The notes below the pieces were generated by a model. It was not told the origin of the DNA. It was given only the letters and a program-made list of their open reading frames with translations, and did not search any database. Made by a program: the position numbers and the translations under genes. This document shows positions 1-10,300 of a DNA stretch of 64,000 nucleotides, piece by piece (position 1 is the stretch's first letter; each line of letters opens with the position of its first letter). Source of the stretch: PALSA-243 sp963743705 (GTDB lineage: Bacteria > Acidobacteriota > Terriglobia > Bryobacterales > Bryobacteraceae); contig CAVUQS010000011.1 of NCBI GenBank assembly GCA_963743705.1, positions 434,001 through 498,000 of the forward strand, read 5' to 3'.

Positions 1-29
1 AGTCACGTTTTCCTAGATCGGCAATCGGG

Positions 30-51
30 GGAGTATTTTCAAATATACTCC
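30..51. repeat. Short inverted repeat near window start
   Basis: A 7-bp stem (GGAGTAT paired with ATACTCC) surrounds an 8-base AT-rich loop. It lies just past the stop codon of the leftward DUF6600-type gene. There is no T-run on the leftward strand, so it is not a classical intrinsic terminator. It could be an operator for something left of the window. Nothing else is seen in bases 1-110. Confidence 0.3.
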
Positions 52-110
52 GCTGCACGCGATTGTCAATGACCATTGCACCGGAACGGAACGGGCTTGG
101 AGCGAATGGT

Positions 111-2054
111 TCAGAGCGCGGGCCGAGCCGCGAATTTCTGCAGCGCTTCCTGAGCCGCGGCGGTAAGGTGCTGGCGCGCGAAAGCCCACTGCTCGGTGCT
201 GCTATCGGGCGGACGGCGATCGTCACGGAAGTACTGCGGCAGAATGCCAAGCAGAGACTGCGCGGCGGCAGCGCCCAGCGCGCGCTGTTCCGGGGAAGGC
301 GTGCGAATGGCTTCGGCGTTTCGCAATGTGAGATACAAGAGACCCGCGATTTGCTGTTCGTCGAGAGATTGTCCCAAATTTTGGGTCAGCAGCACGCGAG
401 CGTATTCGAGCGCACGATCGGCATGCGCGAGCGCGCTGTGCACTTGCACGTAATCGTAGAGGCGCGTGGCGGCCAGGCGCGATTCCGGGTAGCCTTTTGT
501 CCAGTCGTCGAGCTCAGATAGCGCCGTTCCCCAGCGAGCCGCGTTGAGGTCTTGGAGCACGAGATGCGCTTGTCTCTCTTCGATAGGGTCGGGGCGCTGC
601 CGCGGGGGACGAGCGGGAATTCGCGAGGGCAACGGCGTGGGAATCACCACCGATTGCGGCGGCGTCGATTTCGACGATGAGAAATGTCTCGACGCGGGCG
701 GCGGAGGCGCGGCGGCTGGCGCGGTCAAGATGACGATGCCTTCGTAGACCACGGGGACGGGGACCATCACTTCCTGGGGCGGCGGGGGCGTGGTAATGAC
801 TTGCGGCCGCGGCGGGCGCTCGGTTTTTGGTGCGGGCGCACGGGCCGGCGCGGGCGGCTCGGCTTGGGGCTCCGGCATGGTGCGGAGAGACTGCAGGGGA
901 ATCAGCGGGCGCGAAGCATCCAGGCGCGCGGCGTCGAAGGTGGGCGATGGCAGCGCGGAGACGAACGCACCGGCGCGCAGCGGCTCCTTGGGGCGATCCT
1001 CGAAGCCGGCGGGATCGATCACCGGTCCTTCGGGTTGAAACGCGGCGAAGGTCAAATTGGCGCCGGCATATTGCGCCGGCATCTGCGGCGCCGTCCACTC
1101 CTCGCCGGGCGCGAGCGGCCCCCACGCGGCGAATTTTTGGCCGCGCAACCAGAAGACGTCGCCGGGTTTGAAAGTGGCGCTGGATGCGGGAACCCACACC
1201 CAACCGAGATCGCCGTGGCGCGTCCAGCGGCCGTAATGATAAGGCAGCCAGCCCCAAGATTCGTCACTCACCCAGGTGTAGCCCAGCGAATCGAACCACC
1301 GCCAGCGGCCGGCGCGGTAGGGCGTCCAGCCTTCGGCCGATTTGGGTTGCCATACGGCGCCGAGATCATCAGTTTGAACCCAGTCGCCGTTGACGTCGAG
1401 ATCGGCGAGGCCGTAGCGCTCGGGGACATGCAAGCCGGAGATCGCGAGCGAGAGAGCTTTATCGCGGGAGGCGCTCCAGCGGTCGAGATCGATGGGCGTG
1501 ACTTCGCGATAGAGGAAGAAACGCGAGGTGTTGGCGGGTTCCACGCGCGAAGTCTGGCCTTGGGGCAGATCGATCTCGGCCGCGGGTGAAGAGAAACGCG
1601 CCATGCCTTGCAGCACGGCTACCTGGCTGGCGGTCTCGGCGGCTTCCAAACGCAGCCGCACGGTTTTGGTCACGACGACTTGCGCGCCGGGGGCGACCAG
1701 CACGAGAGAGTCCTGGCCAACGGCGGCGCCGGTAAAATAGGCGAGACCGCGATCGAGCGCCAGCAAGGTTACGCGCTGACCGGTGGCGCGGCGCGCATAA
1801 TCCGCGAGGCCGCCTTGTGTTTCGGGACCCAGGCGCCAGACGCTGCCCTCATCCAATTCGATCTCGACGCGCGAAGATGGGCCGGTGCGAATCCACGCCG
1901 ATTCGGGCAGCGGGAGATTGCGTTCGGCGGCAATCCACGGGCTGGAGGGAGTGAGCTGAATCTCGACCTGGCCATCGAAATCGCCGAGCCTGGCGTAGCG
2001 CGCGGGCGCGGCGGCCAGCAAGGCCGGAATCAGCATTAACAGGATGCGGAACAT
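111..2054 (-). CDS. Secreted FecR/DUF6600-type protein
   Basis: This 647-residue exported protein has unknown function. It begins with a signal peptide (MFRILLMLIPALLAAAPA). A FecR-like beta-rich region follows at about residues 20-190. Next comes a Trp-rich repeat region at about 230-340 with GWTPYRAGRWRWFDS and SWGWLPYHYGRW, which is the hallmark of DUF6600 proteins. After that there is a long Pro/Ala-rich linker and a helical C-terminus. The start at 2054 is chosen because a GGGAGG ribosome site lies just upstream and the signal peptide begins there. Longer in-frame extensions are arginine-rich and unlikely. It diverges from rnr across 78 bp. The role is inferred to be cell-envelope related. 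Confidence 0.75.
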   Translation of the reverse strand: MFRILLMLIPALLAAAPARYARLGDFDGQVEIQLTPSSPWIAAERNLPLPESAWIRTGPSSRVEIELDEGSVWRLGPETQGGLADYARRATGQRVTLLALDRGLAYFTGAAVGQDSLVLVAPGAQVVVTKTVRLRLEAAETASQVAVLQGMARFSSPAAEIDLPQGQTSRVEPANTSRFFLYREVTPIDLDRWSASRDKALSLAISGLHVPERYGLADLDVNGDWVQTDDLGAVWQPKSAEGWTPYRAGRWRWFDSLGYTWVSDESWGWLPYHYGRWTRHGDLGWVWVPASSATFKPGDVFWLRGQKFAAWGPLAPGEEWTAPQMPAQYAGANLTFAAFQPEGPVIDPAGFEDRPKEPLRAGAFVSALPSPTFDAARLDASRPLIPLQSLRTMPEPQAEPPAPARAPAPKTERPPRPQVITTPPPPQEVMVPVPVVYEGIVILTAPAAAPPPPASRHFSSSKSTPPQSVVIPTPLPSRIPARPPRQRPDPIEERQAHLVLQDLNAARWGTALSELDDWTKGYPESRLAATRLYDYVQVHSALAHADRALEYARVLLTQNLGQSLDEQQIAGLLYLTLRNAEAIRTPSPEQRALGAAAAQSLLGILPQYFRDDRRPPDSSTEQWAFARQHLTAAAQEALQKFAARPAL

Positions 2055-2132
2055 ACGAAGCCTCCCGAGCGCGCATGCGCCACAAACAACTGACGCCACG
2101 AACGGCGCATGCGTTGAACGTAAAATCACTTT

Positions 2133-4400
2133 ATGACCGACCGGGCGCTGATCGAGCACATAACACGTCTACCGCACGCCCGCGCCAACTTCAAGCAGCT
2201 AGTCCGCGAGATCGGCGCCAAAGGAACCACCCGCGAAGAATTGGAGGCCGCCGTTGAGCGGCTCAAAGCGCGCGGCGAATTGATCGAATTGCGCACCGGG
2301 CACTTCGCGGTTACGGCGCGCAGCCGCGAATTCGCGGTGGGGCGGCTGAACATGCACCGCGACGGTTACGGGTTTCTGCTCTCGGACCGTCCCATCGAAG
2401 GCATTCGCGGCGATGTGTTCATCCCGCGGGACTCAGCCGAGAAAGCGATGCACGGCGACCGCGTGGTGGTACGCATTGCGCGCATTGAAGCCGATGGGCG
2501 CGCGGATGGCGAGATCGTCAAGATATTGAATCGCGCCAACCAGACGGTGGTGGGCGAATTCCGCATACGAAAGCGCGGCCAGTTCGTGGTTCCGCAGGAC
2601 GACCGCATCCATCAGTGGATCGAGATTCCGGAAGGCTTCGAGTTTCCGCCGTCCGGCCCCAACGTCGACCGCATTGGCGTGGAAGCGCCGCAGGTGGCGA
2701 CGGTGGAGGAACTCGACGGCATGATTGTGAACGTCGAGTTGCTCGAATATCCGGAAAGAAACGCGAGCCCGGTGGGGCGCGTGCTGGAAATTCTGGGGCG
2801 GCCAAACGATTTCGGCGTGGACGTGGAGATCGTCATCCGCAAGCATCATCTGCCGAATCATTTTCCACCGGACGCGGTGGAGCAGGCGCAATCCATCCGG
2901 CAGACGATCACCGAGCGCGATCTTTTAGGACGCCGCGATTTTCGCGCGATGGACATCGTGACCATCGATGGCGAAACCGCGCGCGATTTCGACGATGCGG
3001 TGTGGGTGGAGCGACTGGCAAACGGGAACTTCGCGCTGCACGTGCATATCGCCGACGTGAGTCACTATGTGCAGCCGGGTACGCCGATCGACCGCGAAGC
3101 GCTGTTGCGCGGCACCAGCGTCTACTTTCCCGACCGCGCCGTGCCCATGCTGCCGTTCGAGCTATCGACCAACGTTTGTTCGCTGGTTCCGCAGGCCGAC
3201 CGGCTGGTGCTTTCGGCGCTCCTGGAGATCGACGGAAAGGGTGAAGTGGTGGCGCAGGAGTTCACGCCGGGAGTGATCCGCAGCGTGGAGCGCATGACAT
3301 ACACCAACGTGCATCTGCTGCTCGAAGGAGACATCGGACTGCGCGATCGCTACAAGCCGCTGGTGGAACGCTTCGAGATGATGCAGGAACTGGCGCTGAT
3401 TCTGAACCGCAAGCGCGTGCGGCGCGGATCGATCGACTTCGATTTGCCGGAGCCGCTGATCGAATTCGACCAGTGGGGCGCGATGACCGGCGTTTCGCGC
3501 GCGCCGCGCAACATCGCGCACCGGCTGATCGAGGAGTTCATGCTGGCGGCGAATGAGTCAGTGGCGGCGCATCTGGAGAACGGCGGGCATCCCGCGATCT
3601 ACCGCATCCACGAAAAGCCCGACCCCAAACGCGTCATGGATTTTGAAGAAGTGGCGGCGCACTTCGGCTACTCGCTGGGCGTGGGTCCGATTCCGGTGAA
3701 AAAATTCGCGATGACCGATCGCCATCGCGACGGTTCGAAGAAACGCCGCGAGATTGTCTTGCCAGATCGCGACACGCGCATCGCATCGCGCATGTACCAG
3801 AAGCTGGTGGCGAAGATTGAGGGCAAGCCGGAGGAGCGCATTTTGAGTTACCTGATGCTGCGCTCTCTGAAGCAGGCGCGCTACAGCGAGGAGAACGTGG
3901 GGCACTTCGCGCTTGCGGCGAATACGTATACGCATTTCACTTCGCCCATCCGCCGCTATCCGGATCTGCTGGTGCACCGGCTGTTGAGGGGATGGATCGC
4001 GGAAGAAACGGAGTTGGGCGAATTGGCCGAAGAATGCTCGCAATCGGAGCGGCGCGCGGCCGATGCCGAGCGCGAACTGGTGGAGTGGAAGAAGGTGAAG
4101 TTCATGGAGGAGCGCGTGGGCGAGGACTTCTCCGCGCTCATCGTCAACACCGCGAAATACGGGCTCTTCGTCGAGTTGAACGAGCTGTTCATTGAAGGGC
4201 TTGTGCCGATCGCGACGCTGCCCGGCGATCAGTTCGTCTATCACGAGAACATGCGCAAGATCGTGGGCAAGCGCACGCGACGCGAGTTCGCAATCGGCGA
4301 TGCGGTGCGGGTCATACTCGACCGGATCGACCCGAGCGAGCGCAAGCTGCAATTTTCGCTACTCGAAGAAGAGCCGCAGCGGCGCAAACGGCGCAAGTAG
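2133..4400 (+). CDS. rnr: Ribonuclease R (RNB-family 3'-5' exoribonuclease)
   Basis: A processive hydrolytic 3'-5' exoribonuclease that degrades structured RNA in the cytoplasm. At 755 residues it matches the usual RNase R length. The domains run in the expected order: N-terminal helix-turn-helix-like segment (about 1-65), cold-shock OB folds (about 70-230), RNB catalytic domain containing DGETARDFDDAV near residues 277-288 (the metal-binding Asp cluster), and a C-terminal S1 domain (about 660-745). The protein ends in a basic RRKRRK tail typical of RNase R rather than RNase II. The ATG at 2133 follows an AT-rich leader. The gene converges on the TIGR03435 gene with only 6 bp between stop codons. 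Confidence 0.95.
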   Translation: MTDRALIEHITRLPHARANFKQLVREIGAKGTTREELEAAVERLKARGELIELRTGHFAVTARSREFAVGRLNMHRDGYGFLLSDRPIEGIRGDVFIPRDSAEKAMHGDRVVVRIARIEADGRADGEIVKILNRANQTVVGEFRIRKRGQFVVPQDDRIHQWIEIPEGFEFPPSGPNVDRIGVEAPQVATVEELDGMIVNVELLEYPERNASPVGRVLEILGRPNDFGVDVEIVIRKHHLPNHFPPDAVEQAQSIRQTITERDLLGRRDFRAMDIVTIDGETARDFDDAVWVERLANGNFALHVHIADVSHYVQPGTPIDREALLRGTSVYFPDRAVPMLPFELSTNVCSLVPQADRLVLSALLEIDGKGEVVAQEFTPGVIRSVERMTYTNVHLLLEGDIGLRDRYKPLVERFEMMQELALILNRKRVRRGSIDFDLPEPLIEFDQWGAMTGVSRAPRNIAHRLIEEFMLAANESVAAHLENGGHPAIYRIHEKPDPKRVMDFEEVAAHFGYSLGVGPIPVKKFAMTDRHRDGSKKRREIVLPDRDTRIASRMYQKLVAKIEGKPEERILSYLMLRSLKQARYSEENVGHFALAANTYTHFTSPIRRYPDLLVHRLLRGWIAEETELGELAEECSQSERRAADAERELVEWKKVKFMEERVGEDFSALIVNTAKYGLFVELNELFIEGLVPIATLPGDQFVYHENMRKIVGKRTRREFAIGDAVRVILDRIDPSERKLQFSLLEEEPQRRKRRK

Positions 4401-4406
4401 CGCGCG

Positions 4407-5258
4407 TTAGTTTTCGGTCGGCGACTTTTCGATGTGGTCGACGATCAAAACTTCCATCGCCGCCTTGCGCGGGTCGAGCTTCAGACCGTACTTCTGCACG
4501 GAGTCGTAGATCGAACCGCTCGGCGCTTCGGGATTGTCGGCGTGTCCCGCGCCCTGACCGGGCGGCGGTATCGCGCCTCCGGCTGCCTGGCGGACGCCGC
4601 GCAGGGTTTCGGGGGAGAACACGAGGTCGAAATTGTATTGGCCGGCGACGCCGGTCATATCGACCACCGGGCGCTCGGAGAAGCGCGAGATCATTTCGGA
4701 AAGCATCGCTAGCGTAGCCGATGGGGCTTGCAGGTGCGCGCCCGCGCCGTCAACGCTGACCGACATGCCACCGCGCGGCGGTCCGCCGCGTCCGGCTTGC
4801 GGGCCAGGCGCGCCGCCGTCAGCGGCGATTTCAGAGGGCTTCAACTTCGCGCCGCCCTTGCCCACGATGAGCGCGTAGATGGCGTGGTCTTTGGTCTCGC
4901 GATGCAGCGTGAGCTTGAAGCGATCGGCCAGCAGCGACTGCAGCATCTCGGGAATTTGATCCTGCGCCGATCCGGCAGGCAGCTTGCCGACGATATCGAA
5001 GCGGGTGCTATCGAGCCAATCGGGGCCTTCGATCTGGAAGTCTTTCACGCGGAATCCGACGCGCATGCAGTCCTTGAGCGAAACGTTAGTGTAGCGGAGG
5101 ACGCCGGCGTCGGCGCCCATGCCGATGCGGATTTGATTGGCGGGCGAAGGCTCGGAAGGCTTGATGGACGCCACTTCGAACGAGAGCTTCGATGGGGCCG
5201 GTTGCGCGAACGCGGCGGCGCCGGCTGCGAGAAACACGCACAGAACTGTTAGTTTCAT
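4407..5258 (-). CDS. TIGR03435 family soil-associated secreted protein
   Basis: A 283-residue exported protein of unknown function, from a family greatly expanded in Solibacter-type acidobacteria. A signal peptide (MKLTVLCVFLAAGAAAFA) leads into the family signatures FEVASIKPS, GPDWLDSTRFDIVGKLP, LLADRFKLTLHRETK and RPVVDMTGVAGQYNFDL. The C-terminal motif is GLKLDPRKAAMEVLIVDHIEKSPTEN-like. The start at 5258 is chosen for the signal peptide, since the in-frame upstream extension reads through unrelated sequence. This gene is one of the best taxonomic clues in the window. It stands alone, 91 bp downstream of the GT-C/TPR gene. Confidence 0.9.
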   Translation of the reverse strand: MKLTVLCVFLAAGAAAFAQPAPSKLSFEVASIKPSEPSPANQIRIGMGADAGVLRYTNVSLKDCMRVGFRVKDFQIEGPDWLDSTRFDIVGKLPAGSAQDQIPEMLQSLLADRFKLTLHRETKDHAIYALIVGKGGAKLKPSEIAADGGAPGPQAGRGGPPRGGMSVSVDGAGAHLQAPSATLAMLSEMISRFSERPVVDMTGVAGQYNFDLVFSPETLRGVRQAAGGAIPPPGQGAGHADNPEAPSGSIYDSVQKYGLKLDPRKAAMEVLIVDHIEKSPTEN

Positions 5259-5349
5259 GCCACTAGCTTGCGTCACGGCGTATGTTTCGTGCGCAAAATC
5301 TAGTGTAAGGAATGTAAGAAGCAAGCGCGACCGGAGGAGGCCCGTCGTA

Positions 5350-7224
5350 CTAGCGGCCGTGGCGCAGACGGTCGATGGCTTTCTGCAATTCGGGGTCGGG
5401 TTGCAGGCGATTGGCGGCTTCGAGTTCCACAATCGCTTCGGGGATGCGGCCGCTATTCGCCAAGACGATGCCCAGGTTGTAATGCGCGTCTGCGTAGCTC
5501 GGCTTGAGGCGCAGCGCCTGGTGAAAATGCTCTTCGGCGGCATTCCGATTGCCCGTTTGCGCGAGCGCGATGCCCAGGTTATTTTGCGCTTCGGCGTTGG
5601 CGGCGTCCAGGCGCAGCGCGGCTTCGAAGTGGGGAATGGCATCGGCGGCGAGGTTGTGCTTCATCAGCGCCATGCCGAACTGAAAGTGCGCCTGGGCGAG
5701 GTTGCCGCGGATGAGGGAGGAATCGGGCAGCATGCGCGCGGCGGCTTCGTAAAGCGCGATGGCTTGGGGCAATCCGCCGGGCGATTGGGCGAGGGCGCTG
5801 GCGAGATCGGTCATGGCTTCCGGATACTCGGGGCGGATTTGCAGGGCGGCGCGCAGATGGGTGACGGCGTCGTCGAGGCGGCCGGGTTTGTCGAGCAGGT
5901 AGCTGCCGAGGTTGTGTTCGGCGAGGTAGTTGGAGCCGGTGACGTTGAGGGCGTGTTGGAACAGCGTTTCGCTGTTTTGCCAGTAGGAGAGTTGAACCCA
6001 GGTGAGGGCCGCGCAGGCTGCGAGCGAGGCGACGCCGAGCGCGGGCATGAGGTGTTTGGGGCGCGGCCAATGGTCGGCGATATCGTTGGCGCCCCAGGCG
6101 AGCATGATGGCGATGCCCACCATGGGGATGTACATGTAGCGGTCGGCGCGAGCCTGCGCGCCAACTTGCACGATGCCGATGACGGGTAGTAGGGTGACGA
6201 GGAACCAGAGCCAGCCTACGGGAAGGTAGCGGCGTTGCGGGCTAAAGCCGGCTACAGGCTGAAGCCCGCCCCACACGGCGATGGTCACGATTGCGAGGAG
6301 GGCGAATGCCAGCGCGGCTTGCCAGGCGGGTATTTCACGCGGGTACGGATAGAATACGGCGAGATTCGCGGGCCAGAACATTTGGGCCAGATAGTCTGCA
6401 TAAGACACGAAGGCGTTTTCGATGCGCAACCCGAGCGGGAACGATTCGGCGCTGCGCAGGGCGCCTTGTTGCGCGAACAAAGTAATCGCGGCGCTGATGG
6501 CAGACAGCGCGAAGAAGGGGATGGTGTCGCGAGGACGCTTTCGCTGCAGCGGCCAGTACTCGAGCAAGAGCATCAACACCGGTAGCGTGACCAGCATGGG
6601 CTTCGCCATCAATCCGAGGGCGAACGCTATGAGCGCTAAGACGCGCCGCTCGCTCACGTACACCCAGAGCGTAAGAAATGCGAACAGCGCGCTGAGGACG
6701 TCCTTGCGTTCGGCGATCCACGCGACGGATTCCACGTGCAGCGGATGCAGCGCGAAGAGAAACGCCACGAACGCGCTACGCCAGCGAGCGCCGGTGGCGC
6801 GGAATAGAAACGCGAACAGCAGCGAGGAGGCGGCCGCGTGGAGCAGCACGTTGACGAGATGCTGCGGGCCGCTCTGCGCGCCGAAGAGCGTGAAGTCGAT
6901 CAGATGCGTAAGTCGCGTGACGGGAAACCAGTTGGCGGCGTCATGCGAGGTAAGCGCCCACCACAGGTTGGCGGCGCTGAGTCCGCGGCCGGTGTAGTCG
7001 GGATCGTCGAAATTGACAAAGTCAAAACTACCCGCCTGCCAGTAGACGGCAAGGGTGGCGGCGACGAGGCCGAAGTAGATCCACAGGCTGCTGACCGGCT
7101 TGTTTCCGGCTGGCCGAGCTGTGGCTGGTGGGCGTTTGGGTCCCGGCAAATTGCTAGTGTACTTCGCCGGGACGCCGCCGGGCCATCTTCCAGCGATAGC
7201 GCTAGAGGTCGATTGTAAGCGCAT
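5350..7224 (-). CDS. Polytopic GT-C-like membrane protein with C-terminal TPR repeats
   Basis: A 624-residue inner-membrane protein. After a short Pro-rich cytoplasmic start, the first membrane segment (about 47-63) precedes FDFVNFDDPDY, whose acidic pair fits the first-loop motif of GT-C glycosyltransferases. HPLHVESVAWIAERKDVLS follows near residue 160, a signature shared with TMTC-like proteins. Around ten hydrophobic segments reach residue 400, then about five TPR units run from 425 to 615. The probable role is transfer of a lipid-linked sugar to proteins at the membrane, inferred only from architecture. The start is an ATG with AAAGAG upstream. It diverges from the Oar-like receptor gene. 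Confidence 0.75.
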   Translation of the reverse strand: MRLQSTSSAIAGRWPGGVPAKYTSNLPGPKRPPATARPAGNKPVSSLWIYFGLVAATLAVYWQAGSFDFVNFDDPDYTGRGLSAANLWWALTSHDAANWFPVTRLTHLIDFTLFGAQSGPQHLVNVLLHAAASSLLFAFLFRATGARWRSAFVAFLFALHPLHVESVAWIAERKDVLSALFAFLTLWVYVSERRVLALIAFALGLMAKPMLVTLPVLMLLLEYWPLQRKRPRDTIPFFALSAISAAITLFAQQGALRSAESFPLGLRIENAFVSYADYLAQMFWPANLAVFYPYPREIPAWQAALAFALLAIVTIAVWGGLQPVAGFSPQRRYLPVGWLWFLVTLLPVIGIVQVGAQARADRYMYIPMVGIAIMLAWGANDIADHWPRPKHLMPALGVASLAACAALTWVQLSYWQNSETLFQHALNVTGSNYLAEHNLGSYLLDKPGRLDDAVTHLRAALQIRPEYPEAMTDLASALAQSPGGLPQAIALYEAAARMLPDSSLIRGNLAQAHFQFGMALMKHNLAADAIPHFEAALRLDAANAEAQNNLGIALAQTGNRNAAEEHFHQALRLKPSYADAHYNLGIVLANSGRIPEAIVELEAANRLQPDPELQKAIDRLRHGR

Positions 7225-7288
7225 TCACTACTCTTTCTATGCAGCGGTGAGCACCACTGTTTTTTGGGGTGTTGACGCATTTTTTTTC

Positions 7289-7318
7289 TTGTCAATTGCT
7301 GAGCATCCGACGTATACT
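7289..7318 (+). promoter_or_regulatory. Sigma70-type promoter of the Oar-like receptor gene
   Basis: A TTGTCA -35 element (7289-7294) and a TATACT -10 element (7313-7318) are separated by 18 bp, about 70 bp before the receptor start. The transcript would have a leader of roughly 60 nt ending in a purine-rich GAGGGGGG ribosome site. The region is AT-rich compared with its surroundings. Confidence 0.55.
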
Positions 7319-7387
7319 TGCCCGACAGTGGGTCAAATACTGGGCCGTGAATGCCCAGAGTTTGTGCAATTGAGGGGGGTGGGTTAA

Positions 7388-10300
7388 ATGAGCCGTCTAC
7401 GTTCGATCGGTATTCTTTTTGTCCTCTGCGCTGCCAGCGCGGGTTTGGCGTTTGCCCAAGCCGTGAATGGAACCATAGTTGGAACAGTTACAGACGCATC
7501 CGGCGGCGCTGTCGCGAATGCTAAGGTAACGATAACCGAAGCCAATACCAAGGTTTCGCACACCAAAAACACCAACGGGGCCGGGCTATATGAATTTCCG
7601 GATACGCCGCCCGGAAACTATGAAGTTTCGGCGGAAATGGCCGGTTTCAAAAAGGAAGTACACAGCGGCGTAATTCTGGAAGCCAACAACAGCCCACGCG
7701 TCGACATGCGGCTGGAGCCAGGCAACGTTACGGAAAAAGTAGAGGTGCAGGCGAATGCGGCGATTCTGCAAACGGAACGCGCCGACACCGGCCGCACCAT
7801 CGATTCCGTGTTGGTGGAAGAGTTGCCGCTTGGCGTGAATCGCAACTTTCAAAGCCTGCTGGATCTGGTGCCGGGGACTTCCACCGAGACTTTCCAGCAC
7901 TCGCAATTCTTCAATGCGTCGAGCTCCACGCAGACCAACGTCAACGGTCAGCCGCGCATGGGCAACAACTATCAGATCGAGGGCATCGATAACAACGAGC
8001 GCACCGGTCTACTGCAGATTCTGATTACGCCCGCCGAGGCGATTCAGCAAGTCAGCATCTCGACGACAAACCACGATCCGGAATTGGGCCGCGCCACGGG
8101 CGCCGTGACCAACGTCATGATCAAGTCCGGAACGAACAGCATCAAGGGGTCGATTTACGAGTATCTGCAGAACAGCGGTTTCAACTCGCGGTCGTATTTC
8201 AACCCATCCGTAGGCCATCTGGCTTACAACTACATCGGCGGTCAAATTGGCGGACCCATCAAGAAGAACAAGGTGTTCTACTTCGTGAACTATCTGCGGA
8301 CGATGGATCATGAGGCCAATACCAATCAGACCAACATCCCGGATCATGCTTTCGTCACCGGCGATTTGAGCGGCGATCCGACGCACATCGTTTACGACCC
8401 CACCACGGGAACGCAGGATGGATCGGGACAGGGACGCTCGCCTTTCCCGGGCAATGTCATTCCCGCGAACCGGATCAACCCCATCTCGGCCAAGATCCTT
8501 ACGTACCTTCCGCTGACGAATGAGAATTTCGTCGCCACGTCTCAGACCAACGATTATTTCGCCTTGTTGCCCGCGCAGAAGACCAACGACCAGATCGATT
8601 CCACGGTCGATTACAATCTTTCGGACAAGGATCGCATCCGCGGCCGCTTCAGCTTCGCCCGTCCCGTGACCTATCAAGCGCCGGTTTTCGGCATTGCGGG
8701 CGGCCCTTCGCAGGGCGCATTCGAAGGCCAAGGCCAGCAGAAGACTTACAGCGGCGGCCTGAACTATAACCGCAACGTCAGTCCCACTCTTCTGACGGAA
8801 TTTCGTGTCGGCGTGGCGCATTATCACAATGAGGCGCAGCAGACCGATTACGGCCAGAACGACGCCACCGCGCTCGGAATTCCGGGCGTGAACCTGGGAC
8901 CATTCACCAGCGGATTCCCCGGTATCAGCATCGGCGGTTATTCCAGCCCGTTGTTTGGATACTCCGCCAGCTTGCCCTGGATTCGCGCCGAGATGAATCT
9001 GGATGCGGTGAATTCGTGGACCAAGCTCTATCGCAACCACACCATCAAGTGGGGCGTCGACGTCCGCCGTATTCACGACGATCTGTTACAGGATCAAACC
9101 TACGGGCCGCGCGGCGTATTTAACTTCGGCACGCTGCAGACGGCGAGCCAGACCTGCACCACTGTGCCAGCCTCCGGGCCACCCTCGGGCTGCACGGGTT
9201 CCCTCACCGGCCTTGCCAACGATATGGCGAGTTTCCTGCTGGATGTGCCCAGCTCCGAACAGCGCGACGTCAACACCTACTTCCCGGCACTGCGCCAGTG
9301 GGAGGTGTTCACTTATCTCGCCGACAACTGGCAGGTATCTCCCAAACTGACGGTCAACGTGGGCGTGCGTTGGGAGTTTTACAAGCCTCCGACGCCGGCC
9401 TTCCCCGGCGGATTCTCGGAGTACAACATCAGCAACAACACGCTGGTCCTCGCCGGCATTGGCAACAACCCGCTGAACATGGGCATGCAAGCCAGATACA
9501 ACTATTTGGCGCCACGTCTCGGTTTGTCTTACCGGCTGACCGAGAAGACCGTCGTCCGCACCGGCTTCGGCATCAGTTATACTCCCTACCCGGACAACAC
9601 CTGGGGCTATAACTTCCCGGTGCGTTCGAATAACACTTACAACGCTCCCACGGGATCCGACAACTATGGCGCCGCGGTTCTTCCCAGCGGCCTGCCTTCC
9701 ACGTTCCAGAACGGCCTGCCCGCGCCGGATCCGGTGGTAGTGCCGACGAATGGCATCATCACCAACCCTAACCCGACGACGACGCAGTATTATATTCCGC
9801 AGAATTACCGGAACGGCTACATCGAAACCTGGAACCTGGCTATCCAGCGGCAACTGCCCTTCCACTTCAGCCTGGACGTGGCTTACGTGGGGAGTCATGG
9901 AGTGGATACGCCGGCCAACGTGAACCTCAACGCCGGCCAAATCATCGGCGCGGGTGCTAGCGGTGAGCCTTTCTTCGCCAAGTATGGGACCACCGCGGCG
10001 GTGCAGCAGCTTTTCCAGGGCTATTCGTCCACGTTCAACTCGCTTCAAGTGAAGTTCGATCGCCGCTTCAGCAACGGCCTGAGCATCACGACGGCGTTCA
10101 CCTGGCAGAAGGCGATGGATTTCCAGAGCGGCGACGACGGCGGCCTGGATTTCTACGCGGGGCAGGGAATCGGCCGCAACTACGCACGCGCCGATTTCGA
10201 TCGCACGCTCAACTACATTCAGAGCTACGTCTACCGCCTGCCTTTCGGGCAGGGGCAGCGCTTCCTGAGCCATAGCGTACCGGGCAAGATCGTCGGCGGC